Positions 27,304 to 36,053 of a stretch of DNA of 64,000 bases are shown in pieces; within the stretch, counting starts at the first letter, position 1, and every line of letters begins with the position of its first letter. The position numbers and the translations under genes are program-made. Source of the DNA: GCA-002713455 sp964428745 (GTDB lineage Bacteria > Fidelibacterota > Marinisomatia > Marinisomatales > TCS55); contig CAYRYZ010000003.1 of the NCBI GenBank assembly GCA_964428745.1, positions 7,270 through 71,269 of the forward strand. Reading direction: 5' to 3'. Under the pieces are notes generated by a model. That model was not told where the DNA came from. It saw only the letters and a program-made list of their open reading frames with translations, and searched no databases.

Positions 27304-30300
27304 TTAATCTAATTCTATGTCTAAGCTAAGTCCTTGAAGCTCTTTAATTAATACATTAAAAGACTCCGGGACACCAAATTGAGGTAAAGCCTCTCCTTTT
27401 ACTATGGCGTTATAAACTTTAGAACGACCATCTACATCATCTGATTTAACAGTTAATATTTCCTGCAAAGTATGTGCAGCGCCATACGCTTCTAGAGCCC
27501 AGCATTCCATTTCTCCAAAACGTTGCCCTCCAAATTGCGCTTTGCCGCCTAAGGGCTGTTGAGTAACAAGTGAATATGGCCCAGTGGAGCGAGCATGCAT
27601 CTTATCATCTACCATATGACTTAATTTCATCATATATATATTCCCAACCGTGACTGGATTATCCAATTTTTCTCCTGAACGTCCATCCACTAACTGAGCT
27701 TTACCAGATAATGGAATACCAGCTTTTTTCATTTCTTCAATAACTTCATCAGGAGTTGCACCATTAAAAACTGGAGTAGCATATTTAACACCCAATACTT
27801 GGCCAGCCCATCCAAGCATCGTTTCATAAAGCTGACCTAAGTTCATTCTTGACGGTACACCTAATGGATTTAATACTACATCAACAGGAGTTCCATCTTC
27901 TAAAAAAGGCATGTCTTCTTCAGGTACAACCGTTGCAATAACGCCTTTATTTCCATGCCTGCCAGCCATTTTATCGCCAACCTGAATTTTTCTTTTATTA
28001 GCAATATCTACTTTAGCAAGCTTTAATATACCAGGCTGCAGTTCATCGCCTATACGAAGCTTAAAGACTTCTCGCTCTAGCGTATCCTCAATGATCCGCC
28101 ATTCTTTCCAAAAAGAACGCCAAACTGCTTTGAGATTTTTCCAAGCACTGTTATCCTCAACCCAAGCTTCATCTTGAGAAAATCTTTCAAGATTATAACT
28201 TTTTAAACGTTTCGGAGTTAGCTTGGTACCTTTTTTTATTAAAGTACGATTGCTCGATACATCTCTAATGCCATTAGATATTTGATTTTTTAGAGAATTC
28301 AAAAGCTTCTCGTCTCGAGAGATTTTTAAATCTTTTTTCCTTTCAGCTGAAGTCTTTTGAAGTTCAAGAATATTCTTTCTTTCTTCGGTCCTAGCAGATT
28401 TACTTCGTTTCTCAAATAACTTTGTGTTAATTACCACACCATTTATTCCAGGGTCAGCCCTCTTTGAAGCATCTTTTACTTCGCCTGCTTTTTCACCAAA
28501 AATAGCCCTAAGGAGCTTTTCTTCGGGTGTTGGATCTGTTTCACCTTTTGGAGTCACTTTGCCAATTAAAATATCCCCATCTTTAACTTTAGCGCCAACT
28601 CGAATAATTCCCCGTTCATCTAATTCCCTTGTGGCATCTTCACCAACATTAGGAATCTCAGGGGTGAGCTCTTCTTCGCCACGTTTCGTATCACGGACTT
28701 CTAATTCAATTTCATTTACATGCACACTACTGAAAAGGTCTTCTTTAACCAACCTTTCACTAATTACAATAGCATCCTCAAAATTATATCCACGCCAAGG
28801 CATAAAAGCCACAGTAACATTTTTTCCTAGAGCCAATTCACCCTTAGATGTTGACGTTCCATCTGCAATAGCTTGACCCGCAACTACTTTATCACCTTCG
28901 GATACAATGGGTTTTTGATTTTGGCTAGTATTCTGATTTGTTCGCTTAAATTTCCTTAATTCAACGGTTACTAAATTTTCACCTTCAATTAATGCAAGGC
29001 TCTCAGGTACATCAGTCGTTTTAATTACCACCTTTTGAGCATCAACATAATTAACACGACCATTAACAGGTGAGGCAACAGCTGCGCGAGAGTCAACTGC
29101 GACTTTGCTTTCAAGGCCAGTACCAACAATTGGTGAATCTGGATTCATTAATGGAACGCTTTGACGTTGCATATTAGAACCCATAAGAGCTCGGTTAGCA
29201 TCATCATGCTCAAGGAAAGGGATCAATGAAGCTGCTACAGATAAAATTTGATTTGGCGCTACATCCATAAATTCAATTTTATCTGGCGACACAATAGGGA
29301 AATCGCCTTTAATCCTAGCGCGAATACTACTATTTGTTAGTTGATCATTCTTACCAAGCTTTTCATCGGATTGCGCAATCATAACTCTATCTTCATCATC
29401 AGCCGATAAATACTTGATTTCATGCGTTGCATAAGCGTCCTTATCTTTAACATTAACTTTCCGATAAGGAGCCTCAATAAAACCATGCCCATTAACTTTT
29501 GCTAAAAGTGCTAAAGAAGAAATTAAACCAATATTTGGACCTTCTGGAGTTTCGATAGGACATAAACGCCCATAATGTGTATAGTGAACATCTCTAACTT
29601 CAAAACCTGCTCGTTCACGGGTTAGTCCTCCTGGGCCAAGTGCTGAGATCCGTCTTTTATGCGTTATTTCAGCTAATGGATTAGTTTGATCCCCAAATTG
29701 TGACAATTGGCTTGTACCAAAAAAAGTGTTAATCACTGTCGTTACAACTCTGGAGTTAATTAAATCTTGAGGTGTAATTGACTCCTGTTCACGGAGGTTC
29801 ATTCTTTCATAAATAGTTCTTAACATTCTGCTTAAAGCGACAGAAAACTGGTTAGTTAACTGTTCGCCAATTGATTTTACACGGCGATTACCTAGATGAT
29901 CAATATCGTCAGACCCTCTTTCTCCTTTTCGCATATCTATAAGGAAGTTTAAAACTTGAATAATATCATCCATCGTAAGCACAGTTTCTTCAACTGGTAC
30001 ATTCAAGTTGAACTGTTGGTTTAATCGATACCTACCAACTTCACCTAAGTCATATTTTTTAGGATTGAAAAATATCCTCTCTATGAATTTTTGCGCAGTT
30101 TCCAAATTTGGCGGCTCACCTGAACGCAGCAACTGATAAACAATATTTAGTGCTTCTTCAGTATTATTGCTTGGATCCTTAGTCATAGTATTTAGAAGCA
30201 TCATCGAATGAAAATCTTTATTTTGATTAACAATTTCAATAGACTTGATCTTTGCTTTTTTTAATTCATCAATGCTTTTTTGATCTAACTCAGCACCTCC

Positions 30301-31080
30301 TTCAATGAATATTTCGCCTGTCTCATGATCAATTATATCTTCAACAATAGTGGAGCCAATTGCATTACTAATTTCTTTTGAATTTATTTTTAATTCTTGA
30401 GTGCAGTTAAAAGCTTTAAAAATATCTGCATTAGTTGAATAACCCAATGTCCTTAACAACATTGTGACGGGGAATTTCCTTCTGCGATCAATTATGCAAA
30501 AAATACAATCATTTATATCTGTAGTAAAATCTACCCAAGATCCTCTAAAAGGGATTATTCTCCCTTGATAAAGCTTAGTCCCATTAGGATGAATTGACTG
30601 ATCAAAAAATACACCGGGTGACCTCTGTAACTGCGATACTATTACTCGCTCTGCCCCATTTATAACAAAAGTACCCTTTTTAGTCATCATGGGTATATTA
30701 CCAAAATAAACTTCTTGCTCAATTGATTGATCATACTTACTTCTATCATCTTCATTGGTTATATGCAATATCAAACGAACTTTCAAAGGAACTGAGTATG
30801 TTAAACCACGATCCATACATTCCTCTGGAGTATATTTTGCCAAACCTAAAAAATAACTTTTATATTCAAAAACGTAATTTCTATGCGGATCCTCTAGCGG
30901 AAAAACATTGTTAAACACTTCCTGAAGACCAAGATCTATCCGTTCATCTTCAGGAATATTTTCTTGAATAAATGACTGAAAAGCTTCGATTTGAACGTCT
31001 AAAAGGTCCGGAAATTCTATTTCAGATTTAGTTTTTTCAAAAGATTCTCGGTTATAATAAGTACTATTTGCAGCAGCCAA
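27304..31080 (-). CDS. rpoB: RNA polymerase beta subunit
   Basis: 1258 residues. The rifampicin pocket reads QLSQFGDQTNPLAEITHKRR then ISALGPGG. The common resistance positions (E. coli 513 Gln, 516 Asp, 526 His, 531 Ser) are wild type, while E. coli Met515 is Gly here. Later landmarks are GRLCPIETPEGPNIGLISSL, VAFMPWRGYNFEDAIVISER and the C-terminal QPLGGKAQFGGQRFGEMECW. The start is TTG with a GGAGG at 31087-31091. A lysine-rich insertion around residues 890-990 probably corresponds to a lineage-specific insert. The gene is separated from rplL by 70 bp that hold a candidate promoter and inverted repeat. Confidence 0.98.
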   Translation of the reverse strand: MAAANSTYYNRESFEKTKSEIEFPDLLDVQIEAFQSFIQENIPEDERIDLGLQEVFNNVFPLEDPHRNYVFEYKSYFLGLAKYTPEECMDRGLTYSVPLKVRLILHITNEDDRSKYDQSIEQEVYFGNIPMMTKKGTFVINGAERVIVSQLQRSPGVFFDQSIHPNGTKLYQGRIIPFRGSWVDFTTDINDCIFCIIDRRRKFPVTMLLRTLGYSTNADIFKAFNCTQELKINSKEISNAIGSTIVEDIIDHETGEIFIEGGAELDQKSIDELKKAKIKSIEIVNQNKDFHSMMLLNTMTKDPSNNTEEALNIVYQLLRSGEPPNLETAQKFIERIFFNPKKYDLGEVGRYRLNQQFNLNVPVEETVLTMDDIIQVLNFLIDMRKGERGSDDIDHLGNRRVKSIGEQLTNQFSVALSRMLRTIYERMNLREQESITPQDLINSRVVTTVINTFFGTSQLSQFGDQTNPLAEITHKRRISALGPGGLTRERAGFEVRDVHYTHYGRLCPIETPEGPNIGLISSLALLAKVNGHGFIEAPYRKVNVKDKDAYATHEIKYLSADDEDRVMIAQSDEKLGKNDQLTNSSIRARIKGDFPIVSPDKIEFMDVAPNQILSVAASLIPFLEHDDANRALMGSNMQRQSVPLMNPDSPIVGTGLESKVAVDSRAAVASPVNGRVNYVDAQKVVIKTTDVPESLALIEGENLVTVELRKFKRTNQNTSQNQKPIVSEGDKVVAGQAIADGTSTSKGELALGKNVTVAFMPWRGYNFEDAIVISERLVKEDLFSSVHVNEIELEVRDTKRGEEELTPEIPNVGEDATRELDERGIIRVGAKVKDGDILIGKVTPKGETDPTPEEKLLRAIFGEKAGEVKDASKRADPGINGVVINTKLFEKRSKSARTEERKNILELQKTSAERKKDLKISRDEKLLNSLKNQISNGIRDVSSNRTLIKKGTKLTPKRLKSYNLERFSQDEAWVEDNSAWKNLKAVWRSFWKEWRIIEDTLEREVFKLRIGDELQPGILKLAKVDIANKRKIQVGDKMAGRHGNKGVIATVVPEEDMPFLEDGTPVDVVLNPLGVPSRMNLGQLYETMLGWAGQVLGVKYATPVFNGATPDEVIEEMKKAGIPLSGKAQLVDGRSGEKLDNPVTVGNIYMMKLSHMVDDKMHARSTGPYSLVTQQPLGGKAQFGGQRFGEMECWALEAYGAAHTLQEILTVKSDDVDGRSKVYNAIVKGEALPQFGVPESFNVLIKELQGLSLDIELD

Positions 31081-31086
31081 CGTAGA

Positions 31087-31091
31087 CCTCC
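31087..31091 (-). promoter_or_regulatory. Shine-Dalgarno deciding the TTG start of rpoB
   Basis: GGAGG lies six bases before TTG (31078-31080) on the - strand. It supports the non-ATG start of rpoB. Confidence 0.8.
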
Positions 31092-31097
31092 AATAAT

Positions 31098-31128
31098 ATT
31101 ATAGGGTGGTTAAAATAATTTGTGTAAA
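31098..31128 (-). promoter_or_regulatory. Candidate sigma-70-type promoter for rpoBC
   Basis: On the - strand a perfect TATAAT (31098-31103) is preceded by TACACA at 17 bp spacing (4 of 6 matches to TTGACA), or TTTACA at 19 bp (5 of 6). Transcription would start about 10 bases before the rpoB Shine-Dalgarno. AT-rich context makes chance matches likely, but the place between rplL and rpoB fits a separate promoter. Confidence 0.4.
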
Positions 31129-31158
31129 AAATAGTGTGTGTAAAATAAAACTATTTTA
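31126..31158 (-). terminator. Weak inverted repeat with T-run after rplL
   Basis: AAAATAGT, including the rplL stop codon, pairs with ACTATTTT 17 bases later, followed by further T residues. The stem has only one G-C pair, so it is a weak attenuator candidate at best. In E. coli a partial terminator occupies the same rplL-rpoB position. Confidence 0.3.
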
Positions 31159-31534
31159 ATTCTACTGAAGCTCCAGCTTCTTCAAGCTGAGTCTTAAGTT
31201 CATCTGCTTCTGTTTTACTAGCGCCTTCCTTAACTGCCTTTGGAGCACTATCAACTAATTCTTTTGCTTCTTTTAAGCCTAACCCAGTGATTGTGCGCAC
31301 AACTTTAATTACATTTATTTTAGATTGTCCTGCGGATGTTAGCATAACATCAAACTCATCTTTTTCATCTGAAGCTCCACCGCCATCAGCAGTTGGGGCT
31401 GAAGCAACAGCAACAACAGGGGCTGCGGCTGTTACACCAAATTTTTCTTCAATCTCTCCTATTAATTCAGAGATTTCCATCATATTGGCATTTTCAAGAT
31501 ATTTTAGCACATCGGCTCTTTTTGTATCGGCCAT
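31151..31534 (-). CDS. rplL: 50S ribosomal protein L7/L12
   Basis: 127 residues. The N-terminal dimerisation helix is followed by an Ala/Val/Pro hinge (AAAPVVAVASAPTA plus GGGASDEK) and the C-terminal factor-binding domain with KINVIKVVRTITGLGLKEAK and LVDSAPKAVKEG. It recruits translation GTPases on the stalk. It follows rplJ by 16 bp. Confidence 0.98.
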   Translation of the reverse strand: MADTKRADVLKYLENANMMEISELIGEIEEKFGVTAAAPVVAVASAPTADGGGASDEKDEFDVMLTSAGQSKINVIKVVRTITGLGLKEAKELVDSAPKAVKEGASKTEADELKTQLEEAGASVELK

Positions 31535-31550
31535 TCTTCTTGCTCCTTAA

Positions 31551-32075
31551 TTACTCTTTTTTAGATTGTTTATCTTTTAGATTATTTAACATATTTGTCA
31601 TATCAGACATTGGCGATTTCAATGCCCAAATAAGTTTCATCAGAGGAGATTGCAATAATGCTACCAATTTAGCTAGAGACTCATCTTTAGATGGTAGATT
31701 TGCTATACGAGCAAACTCACTAACATCAATGATGTTTCCATCAATTACAATTCCTTTAACTTTAGGTAAATCATGATCATTGGTAAATTTTTTCAGCACT
31801 CGAGCTGGGCTAATAGGATCTTCGTAAGAAAGTGCAACAGCTGTTGAACCATTTAGATAATCATCTAAGCCACTCAAATCGCTATTTTTTGCCGCAAGTT
31901 TAAACAACGTATTTTTTGCAACCATATATTCCACATCATTTGCATAGAATTCTCTTCTAAGGTCTGTTATATCTTCAACGTTAAGACCAAGGTAATCAGT
32001 TAGATACACACCTTTGGCGCGACCTAGCTTTTCGCTAAGATCATCAACATATTTGATATTTTTAGCATTGGGCAT
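31551..32075 (-). CDS. rplJ: 50S ribosomal protein L10
   Basis: 174 residues. It anchors L7/L12 dimers to the stalk. The N-terminal part shows GVYLTDYLGLNVEDITDLRR and VEYMVAKNTLFKLA; the C-terminal helix binds L12. In E. coli an L10-L12 complex represses its own mRNA. The gene lies 2 bp after rplA. Confidence 0.97.
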   Translation of the reverse strand: MPNAKNIKYVDDLSEKLGRAKGVYLTDYLGLNVEDITDLRREFYANDVEYMVAKNTLFKLAAKNSDLSGLDDYLNGSTAVALSYEDPISPARVLKKFTNDHDLPKVKGIVIDGNIIDVSEFARIANLPSKDESLAKLVALLQSPLMKLIWALKSPMSDMTNMLNNLKDKQSKKE

Positions 32076-32077
32076 AA

Positions 32078-32764
32078 TTAATTGATGCTTCCCTGATCTA
32101 TCTTTATACCGGGACCCATTGTTGAGGAAACAGATATCTTTTTCAAATAAGTTCCTTTTACTGAAGCTGGCCTTGCTTTTAAAAGAGTGTCATAAATAGT
32201 TCGGATATTTTCAACCAATGCATTGTCATCAAAAGAACTTTTTCCACATCTAGTATGAATAATGCCATTCTTTTCTACTCGAAGCTCTATTTTACCCGCC
32301 TTAAGTTCTTTCACCGCTTTTTCAATATCCATTGTAACGGTCCCACTTTTAGGGTTTGGCATCAGACCTTTGGGACCCAAAACTTTACCTAATTTCCCCA
32401 ACTCTTGCATCATATCAGGTGTTGCAACAATAGTATCAATATCATCCCATCCACTTTTAAGTTTGTCAAAAAATTCTTTTCCAACAAAGTCTGCACCAGC
32501 ATCTTTTGCTTCTTTTTCTTTTGGTCCCTGAGCAAAGACAAGTACCTTTACTTCTTTCCCGGTTCCATAAGGCAATGTAGTACTAACTCTAATATTTTGA
32601 TCAGCATGCCTGGGATCCACACCTAAATTAATTGCTAATTCAATTGTTTCGTCAAATTTCACATATTTAAAATCTTTTAACATTTTGACGGCATCATTGA
32701 GTGAATATTCTTTAATCGGGTCAATATTAGAATTAATTTTTTTTCTCTGTTTAGATAAAGCCAT
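32078..32764 (-). CDS. rplA: 50S ribosomal protein L1
   Basis: 228 residues. The mobile L1 stalk protein that helps release E-site tRNA. Diagnostic parts are AINLGVDPRHADQNIRVSTT, LGKVLGPKGLMPNPKSGTVT and the late SSTMGPGIKID. It follows rplK by one base; in E. coli L1 autoregulates this pair. Confidence 0.98.
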   Translation of the reverse strand: MALSKQRKKINSNIDPIKEYSLNDAVKMLKDFKYVKFDETIELAINLGVDPRHADQNIRVSTTLPYGTGKEVKVLVFAQGPKEKEAKDAGADFVGKEFFDKLKSGWDDIDTIVATPDMMQELGKLGKVLGPKGLMPNPKSGTVTMDIEKAVKELKAGKIELRVEKNGIIHTRCGKSSFDDNALVENIRTIYDTLLKARPASVKGTYLKKISVSSTMGPGIKIDQGSIN

Positions 32765-32765
32765 T

Positions 32766-33191
32766 TTATCCTTTTACTTCTAATCCCATACTCTTTGCGG
32801 TTCCACGAATCATTTCTATCGCCATTTCTATCGTGTTAGCATTTAAATCATTTTTCTTTATCTCAGCTATTTCTCTAAGGTCATTTTCTGAAACTTTTCC
32901 AACTTTTTCACGATTAGGCTCACCAGAACCTTTTGGGACACCAGCTTTCTTTTTCAACAATATAGCAGCTGGCGGTGTTTTTGTAATAAAGGTAAAACTT
33001 CGATCAGCAAATACCGTTATTACTACTGGAATTATCATCCCCGATTCTTGTTTAGTCGCCTCATTAAACGCTTTGCAAAATTCCATTATGTTTACACCAT
33101 GCTGACCTAAAGCTGGCCCTACTGGTGGCGCGGGATTGGCCTGACCAGCTGGAATCTGAAGTTTAATATATGATGAGATTTTCTTTGCCAT
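32766..33191 (-). CDS. rplK: 50S ribosomal protein L11
   Basis: 141 residues: YIKLQIPAGQANPAPPVGPA then LGQHGVNIMEFCKAFNEATK, and a C-terminal RNA-binding domain with EMIRGTAKSMGLEVKG. It is the thiostrepton-site protein of the GTPase centre. It starts 8 bp after nusG. Confidence 0.98.
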   Translation of the reverse strand: MAKKISSYIKLQIPAGQANPAPPVGPALGQHGVNIMEFCKAFNEATKQESGMIIPVVITVFADRSFTFITKTPPAAILLKKKAGVPKGSGEPNREKVGKVSENDLREIAEIKKNDLNANTIEMAIEMIRGTAKSMGLEVKG

Positions 33192-33199
33192 TTTTTAAT

Positions 33200-33727
33200 C
33201 TATTTTTCTAATTCTACTTGTAAAAAATTGAGCTCTATTGGCGTTGGGCGTCCAAAAATACTGACTGAAACTTTAACTTTTTGTTTTTCATTGTTTACTT
33301 CGTTAACGAATCCAGAGAAATCAGCGAATGGGCCATCAGTAACTTTTACTGAATCTCCCACCTTATAAGGTGCAATCACCACTTCTCTACCTTCACGCCC
33401 TTCAACTTCTCCTATAATACGTGTAATTTCATCTTCTTTTAACATCTGAGGATCACCATTAGCACCAACAAAGTTGATAACGCCATCAGTATTTTCAATC
33501 AAATACTTAGCTTCTTTAGATTTACTCATATTGATCAAAATATATCCAGGGAAAAACACTTTTCTTTTAACCCTCTTTTTTCCTTCCTTCATCTCAACAA
33601 TATTTTCTGATGGCACCATAATATCCTCAACTTCAGATGACAATTCTTGATAATCTAATTCAAACAAAATATTCTCTTTAATTTTGTCTTCTTTTCCTGA
33701 GATAACTCTTAATGTATACCAATTCAT
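33200..33727 (-). CDS. nusG: Transcription termination/antitermination factor NusG
   Basis: 175 residues with the NGN domain (MNWYTLRVISGKEDKIKENI; KVFFPGYILINM) and a C-terminal KOW domain (GDSVKVTDGPFADFSGFVNE). The NGN domain binds the polymerase clamp; the KOW domain contacts S10 or Rho. It follows secE by 6 bp, the standard pair. A second NusG-type gene exists at 37414-37929. Confidence 0.98.
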   Translation of the reverse strand: MNWYTLRVISGKEDKIKENILFELDYQELSSEVEDIMVPSENIVEMKEGKKRVKRKVFFPGYILINMSKSKEAKYLIENTDGVINFVGANGDPQMLKEDEITRIIGEVEGREGREVVIAPYKVGDSVKVTDGPFADFSGFVNEVNNEKQKVKVSVSIFGRPTPIELNFLQVELEK

Positions 33728-33733
33728 AATAAA

Positions 33734-33913
33734 CTATAATATTATCTGTAAAATGGTAGAAAGTATCCTATCGACAAAAAACAAAAACAAACTGACAATT
33801 ATTGAAAAAGAAACGACCACAAAGGTAGAACCTTTCAATTCAGCCCAATTCGGCCATGAAACTTTCGACATTTCAATTTTGACATCAGAAAAAAAAGTTT
33901 TTATCTTATTCAT
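33734..33913 (-). CDS. secE: Protein translocase subunit SecE
   Basis: 59 residues read directly from the sequence. The amphipathic part MSKVSWPNWAELKGST has the SecE signature, followed by one membrane helix (FVVVSFSIIVSLFLFFV). This is the short single-helix form, which clamps SecY. It lies 43 bp after tRNA-Trp and 6 bp before nusG. Confidence 0.97.
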   Translation of the reverse strand: MNKIKTFFSDVKIEMSKVSWPNWAELKGSTFVVVSFSIIVSLFLFFVDRILSTILQIIL

Positions 33914-33956
33914 CTTATCTCATCAATCCAAAATAAATTTGGAAGGCTATCTTTTG

Positions 33957-34029
33957 CAGGAGTGACAGGACTTGAACCTGCAACCCCCGGTTTTGGAGAC
34001 CGGTGCTCTACCAATTGAGCTACACTCCT
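33957..34029 (-). tRNA. tRNA-Trp (CCA)
   Basis: 73 bases. Acceptor stem AGGAGTG/CACTCCT, anticodon loop CTCCAAA with anticodon CCA, T-loop TTCAAGT and discriminator G. CCA is not encoded at the 3' end. Position between tuf-rpmG and secE is the usual place for this tRNA. Confidence 0.96.
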
Positions 34030-34089
34030 AATTTTATTATTTCTGTTAGCTAAATTAGCTACCAGCTTTTTCTATGCAATTAGGAGTTA

Positions 34090-34254
34090 TTATTTTGTCT
34101 CTTTGAAAATAACGTGTTTCTTCACAACTGGATCATATTTTCGATACTCGATCCGATCAGGATGTAACCGCTTACTTTTTGTAACAGTATATCTGTAACC
34201 AGTACCCTCGGTACTTTCCAATTGAACAATTGCACGTTTACTATTGCCAGCCAT
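34090..34254 (-). CDS. rpmG: 50S ribosomal protein L33, zinc-free form
   Basis: A 54-residue gene read directly from the sequence: MAGNSKRAIVQLESTEGTGY, then RYTVTKSKRLHPDRIEYRKY and DPVVKKHVIFKETK. The family's C-terminal YDP...H..(F/Y)KE(T/A)K pattern is present, but the two CxxC pairs of the zinc form are missing. It lies 13 bp after tuf and before tRNA-Trp. Confidence 0.96.
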   Translation of the reverse strand: MAGNSKRAIVQLESTEGTGYRYTVTKSKRLHPDRIEYRKYDPVVKKHVIFKETK

Positions 34255-34267
34255 CCAAATAAATCTC

Positions 34268-35458
34268 CTATTCTACAACTTCAGTGACAACGCCAGCACC
34301 AACAGTATGACCGCCTTCACGAATAGCAAAGCGCAATTCTTTGTCCATTGCTATTGGTGTAATTAATTCGACTTCTAATTCTACATTATCACCAGGCATA
34401 ACCATTTCTGTTCCACTTGGTAAAGTCGCTACTCCAGTCACATCTGTCGTACGAAAGTAGAATTGAGGCCTATACCCATTAAAAAACGGAGTATGGCGAC
34501 CGCCTTCGTCTTTCTTAAGTACATAAACACTCGCTTTAAACTTTGTATGCGGCGTAATTGAACCTGGAGCAGCCAATACCATTCCTCGAGTCAAATCTTC
34601 TTTATCTACACCTCGAAGCAGTAATCCGGCATTATCACCCGCACGTCCTTCATCTAATAGCTTACGGAACATTTCAACCCCAGTAACTGTCGTTTTCCTA
34701 GTATCGCCCATACCAATCATCTCTACATCATCACCTACCTTAATTATCCCGCTCTCAACACGGCCAGTTCCTACCGTTCCACGGCCAGTAATGGAAAAAA
34801 CATCTTCAACTGGCATTAGGAATGGTTTGTCAATATCACGTTCGGGTTCTGGAATAAAGCTATCACATGCATCCATTAATTCAGTGATACAACTAGTTGC
34901 AGCATCATCCGTTACATTGTTTAACGCATTCAATGCTGATCCTTTAATTATAGGAATATCGTCTCCTGGAAACTCATATTCATTAAGTAGATCTCTAAGT
35001 TCCATTTCTACCAATTCTAAAAGCTCTGCGTCATCTACTTGATCAGTTTTATTCATGAATACAACAATAGAGGGGACATTTACTTGTCGAGCTAATAGTA
35101 CGTGCTCTCGGGTCTGAGGCATAGGGCCATCTGCGGCAGAAACAACTAATATAGCTCCGTCCATTTGAGCTGCACCTGTAATCATATTTTTAATATAATC
35201 AGCATGGCCTGGACAATCTACATGAGCATAGTGACGATTTGGCGTCTCGTACTCAACGTGAGCAGTCTGAATAGTGATCCCACGCTCTCTTTCCTCGGGT
35301 GCATTATCAATACTATCGAAAGAGCGAACTTCACTCAAGCCCTTATTAGCTTGAGTCATCGTTATTGCTGCAGTTAATGTCGTCTTGCCATGATCTACAT
35401 GGCCAATAGTTCCAATATTTAAATGTGGTTTACTCCGTTCAAATTTTTCTTTTGACAT
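34268..35458 (-). CDS. tuf: Elongation factor Tu
   Basis: 396 residues. Delivers aminoacyl-tRNA to the ribosome. G1 is NIGTIGHVDHGKTTLTAAIT, G3 is HVDCPGHADYIKNMITGAAQ, G4 is MNKTDQVDD, and GRGTVGTGRVESGIIKVGDD begins domain 2. It stands directly after four tRNA genes, the arrangement of E. coli tufB. The usual second copy next to fusA is missing from this window; a copy elsewhere cannot be excluded. Confidence 0.98.
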   Translation of the reverse strand: MSKEKFERSKPHLNIGTIGHVDHGKTTLTAAITMTQANKGLSEVRSFDSIDNAPEERERGITIQTAHVEYETPNRHYAHVDCPGHADYIKNMITGAAQMDGAILVVSAADGPMPQTREHVLLARQVNVPSIVVFMNKTDQVDDAELLELVEMELRDLLNEYEFPGDDIPIIKGSALNALNNVTDDAATSCITELMDACDSFIPEPERDIDKPFLMPVEDVFSITGRGTVGTGRVESGIIKVGDDVEMIGMGDTRKTTVTGVEMFRKLLDEGRAGDNAGLLLRGVDKEDLTRGMVLAAPGSITPHTKFKASVYVLKKDEGGRHTPFFNGYRPQFYFRTTDVTGVATLPSGTEMVMPGDNVELEVELITPIAMDKELRFAIREGGHTVGAGVVTEVVE

Positions 35459-35499
35459 CTATTAATCCTCCTGAATTAATTAATTTAATCTTGAAAGAG

Positions 35500-35571
<72 letters not shown>

Positions 35572-35577
35572 ACTTCG

Positions 35578-35648
35578 AGCGGGTGATGAGAATCGAACTC
35601 ACACTACCAGCTTGGAAGGCTGGAGTTCTACCATTGAACTACACCCGC
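35578..35648 (-). tRNA. tRNA-Gly (TCC)
   Basis: 71 bases. Acceptor GCGGGTG/CACCCGC, anticodon loop CTTCCAA with anticodon TCC, T-loop TTCGATT, discriminator T. CCA is not encoded. It lies 6 bp from tRNA-Thr (GGT), so both are probably cut from one transcript. Confidence 0.95.
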
Positions 35649-35652
35649 ATTG

Positions 35653-35735
35653 TGGGGACAGAAGGATTCGAACCTCCGTAGACATACGTCGGCAGATTTA
35701 CAGTCTGCTGCCTTTGACCGCTCGGCCAGCTCCCC
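35653..35735 (-). tRNA. tRNA-Tyr (GTA)
   Basis: 83 bases with the long variable arm of class II tRNAs. Anticodon stem-loop GCAGA-CTGTAAA-TCTGC gives anticodon GTA; T-arm GGAGG-TTCGAAT-CCTTC; discriminator A. The acceptor stem pairs only over GGGGA/TCCCC: positions 6:67 (G:G) and 7:66 (C:T) do not match. CCA is not encoded. Confidence 0.9.
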
Positions 35736-35795
35736 AAACTGTAATTTTATTTGTTAATTAGCAATTCAATACCACCCTACCAATACTATCTATCG

Positions 35796-35868
35796 AGCCG
35801 GCGAAGGGATTCGAACCCCCGACCTGCTGATTACAAATCAGCTGCTCTACCAACTGAGCTACACCGGC
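35796..35868 (-). tRNA. tRNA-Thr (TGT)
   Basis: 73 bases. Acceptor GCCGGTG/CGCCGGC with G-T wobble, anticodon loop TTTGTAA with anticodon TGT, T-loop TTCGAAT, discriminator T. CCA is not encoded. It opens the tRNA-tuf cluster. The 185 bp upstream to cysS contain a TACGTACGTA palindrome (35963-35972) but no clear promoter. Confidence 0.95.
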
Positions 35869-36053
35869 AAGTTCATCATTTTATTTCAAAAAAGCTTCCC
35901 AACTCCTTGGATTTTTCACCTCGAATAAGTATCAATTCTATTTGATTCTGGCACAGTTTTTGTACGTACGTATCCTTAAACGGGACGAAAAAAGCCTCGT
36001 AAGTTAGATCAAGTAATAACTAATAGCAATTATTTATAGAAGAAAGATGTTAC

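Noticed and set aside
28424..28876. 150-residue ORF antisense to rpoB
   Set aside because: Serine/threonine-rich product of reading conserved rpoB codons backwards; no ribosome binding site or domain.
35751..35945. 64-residue ORF on the + strand
   Set aside because: It runs across the tRNA-Thr (TGT) gene; the translated tRNA (RRRDSNPRPADYKSAALPTE) is a familiar false protein.
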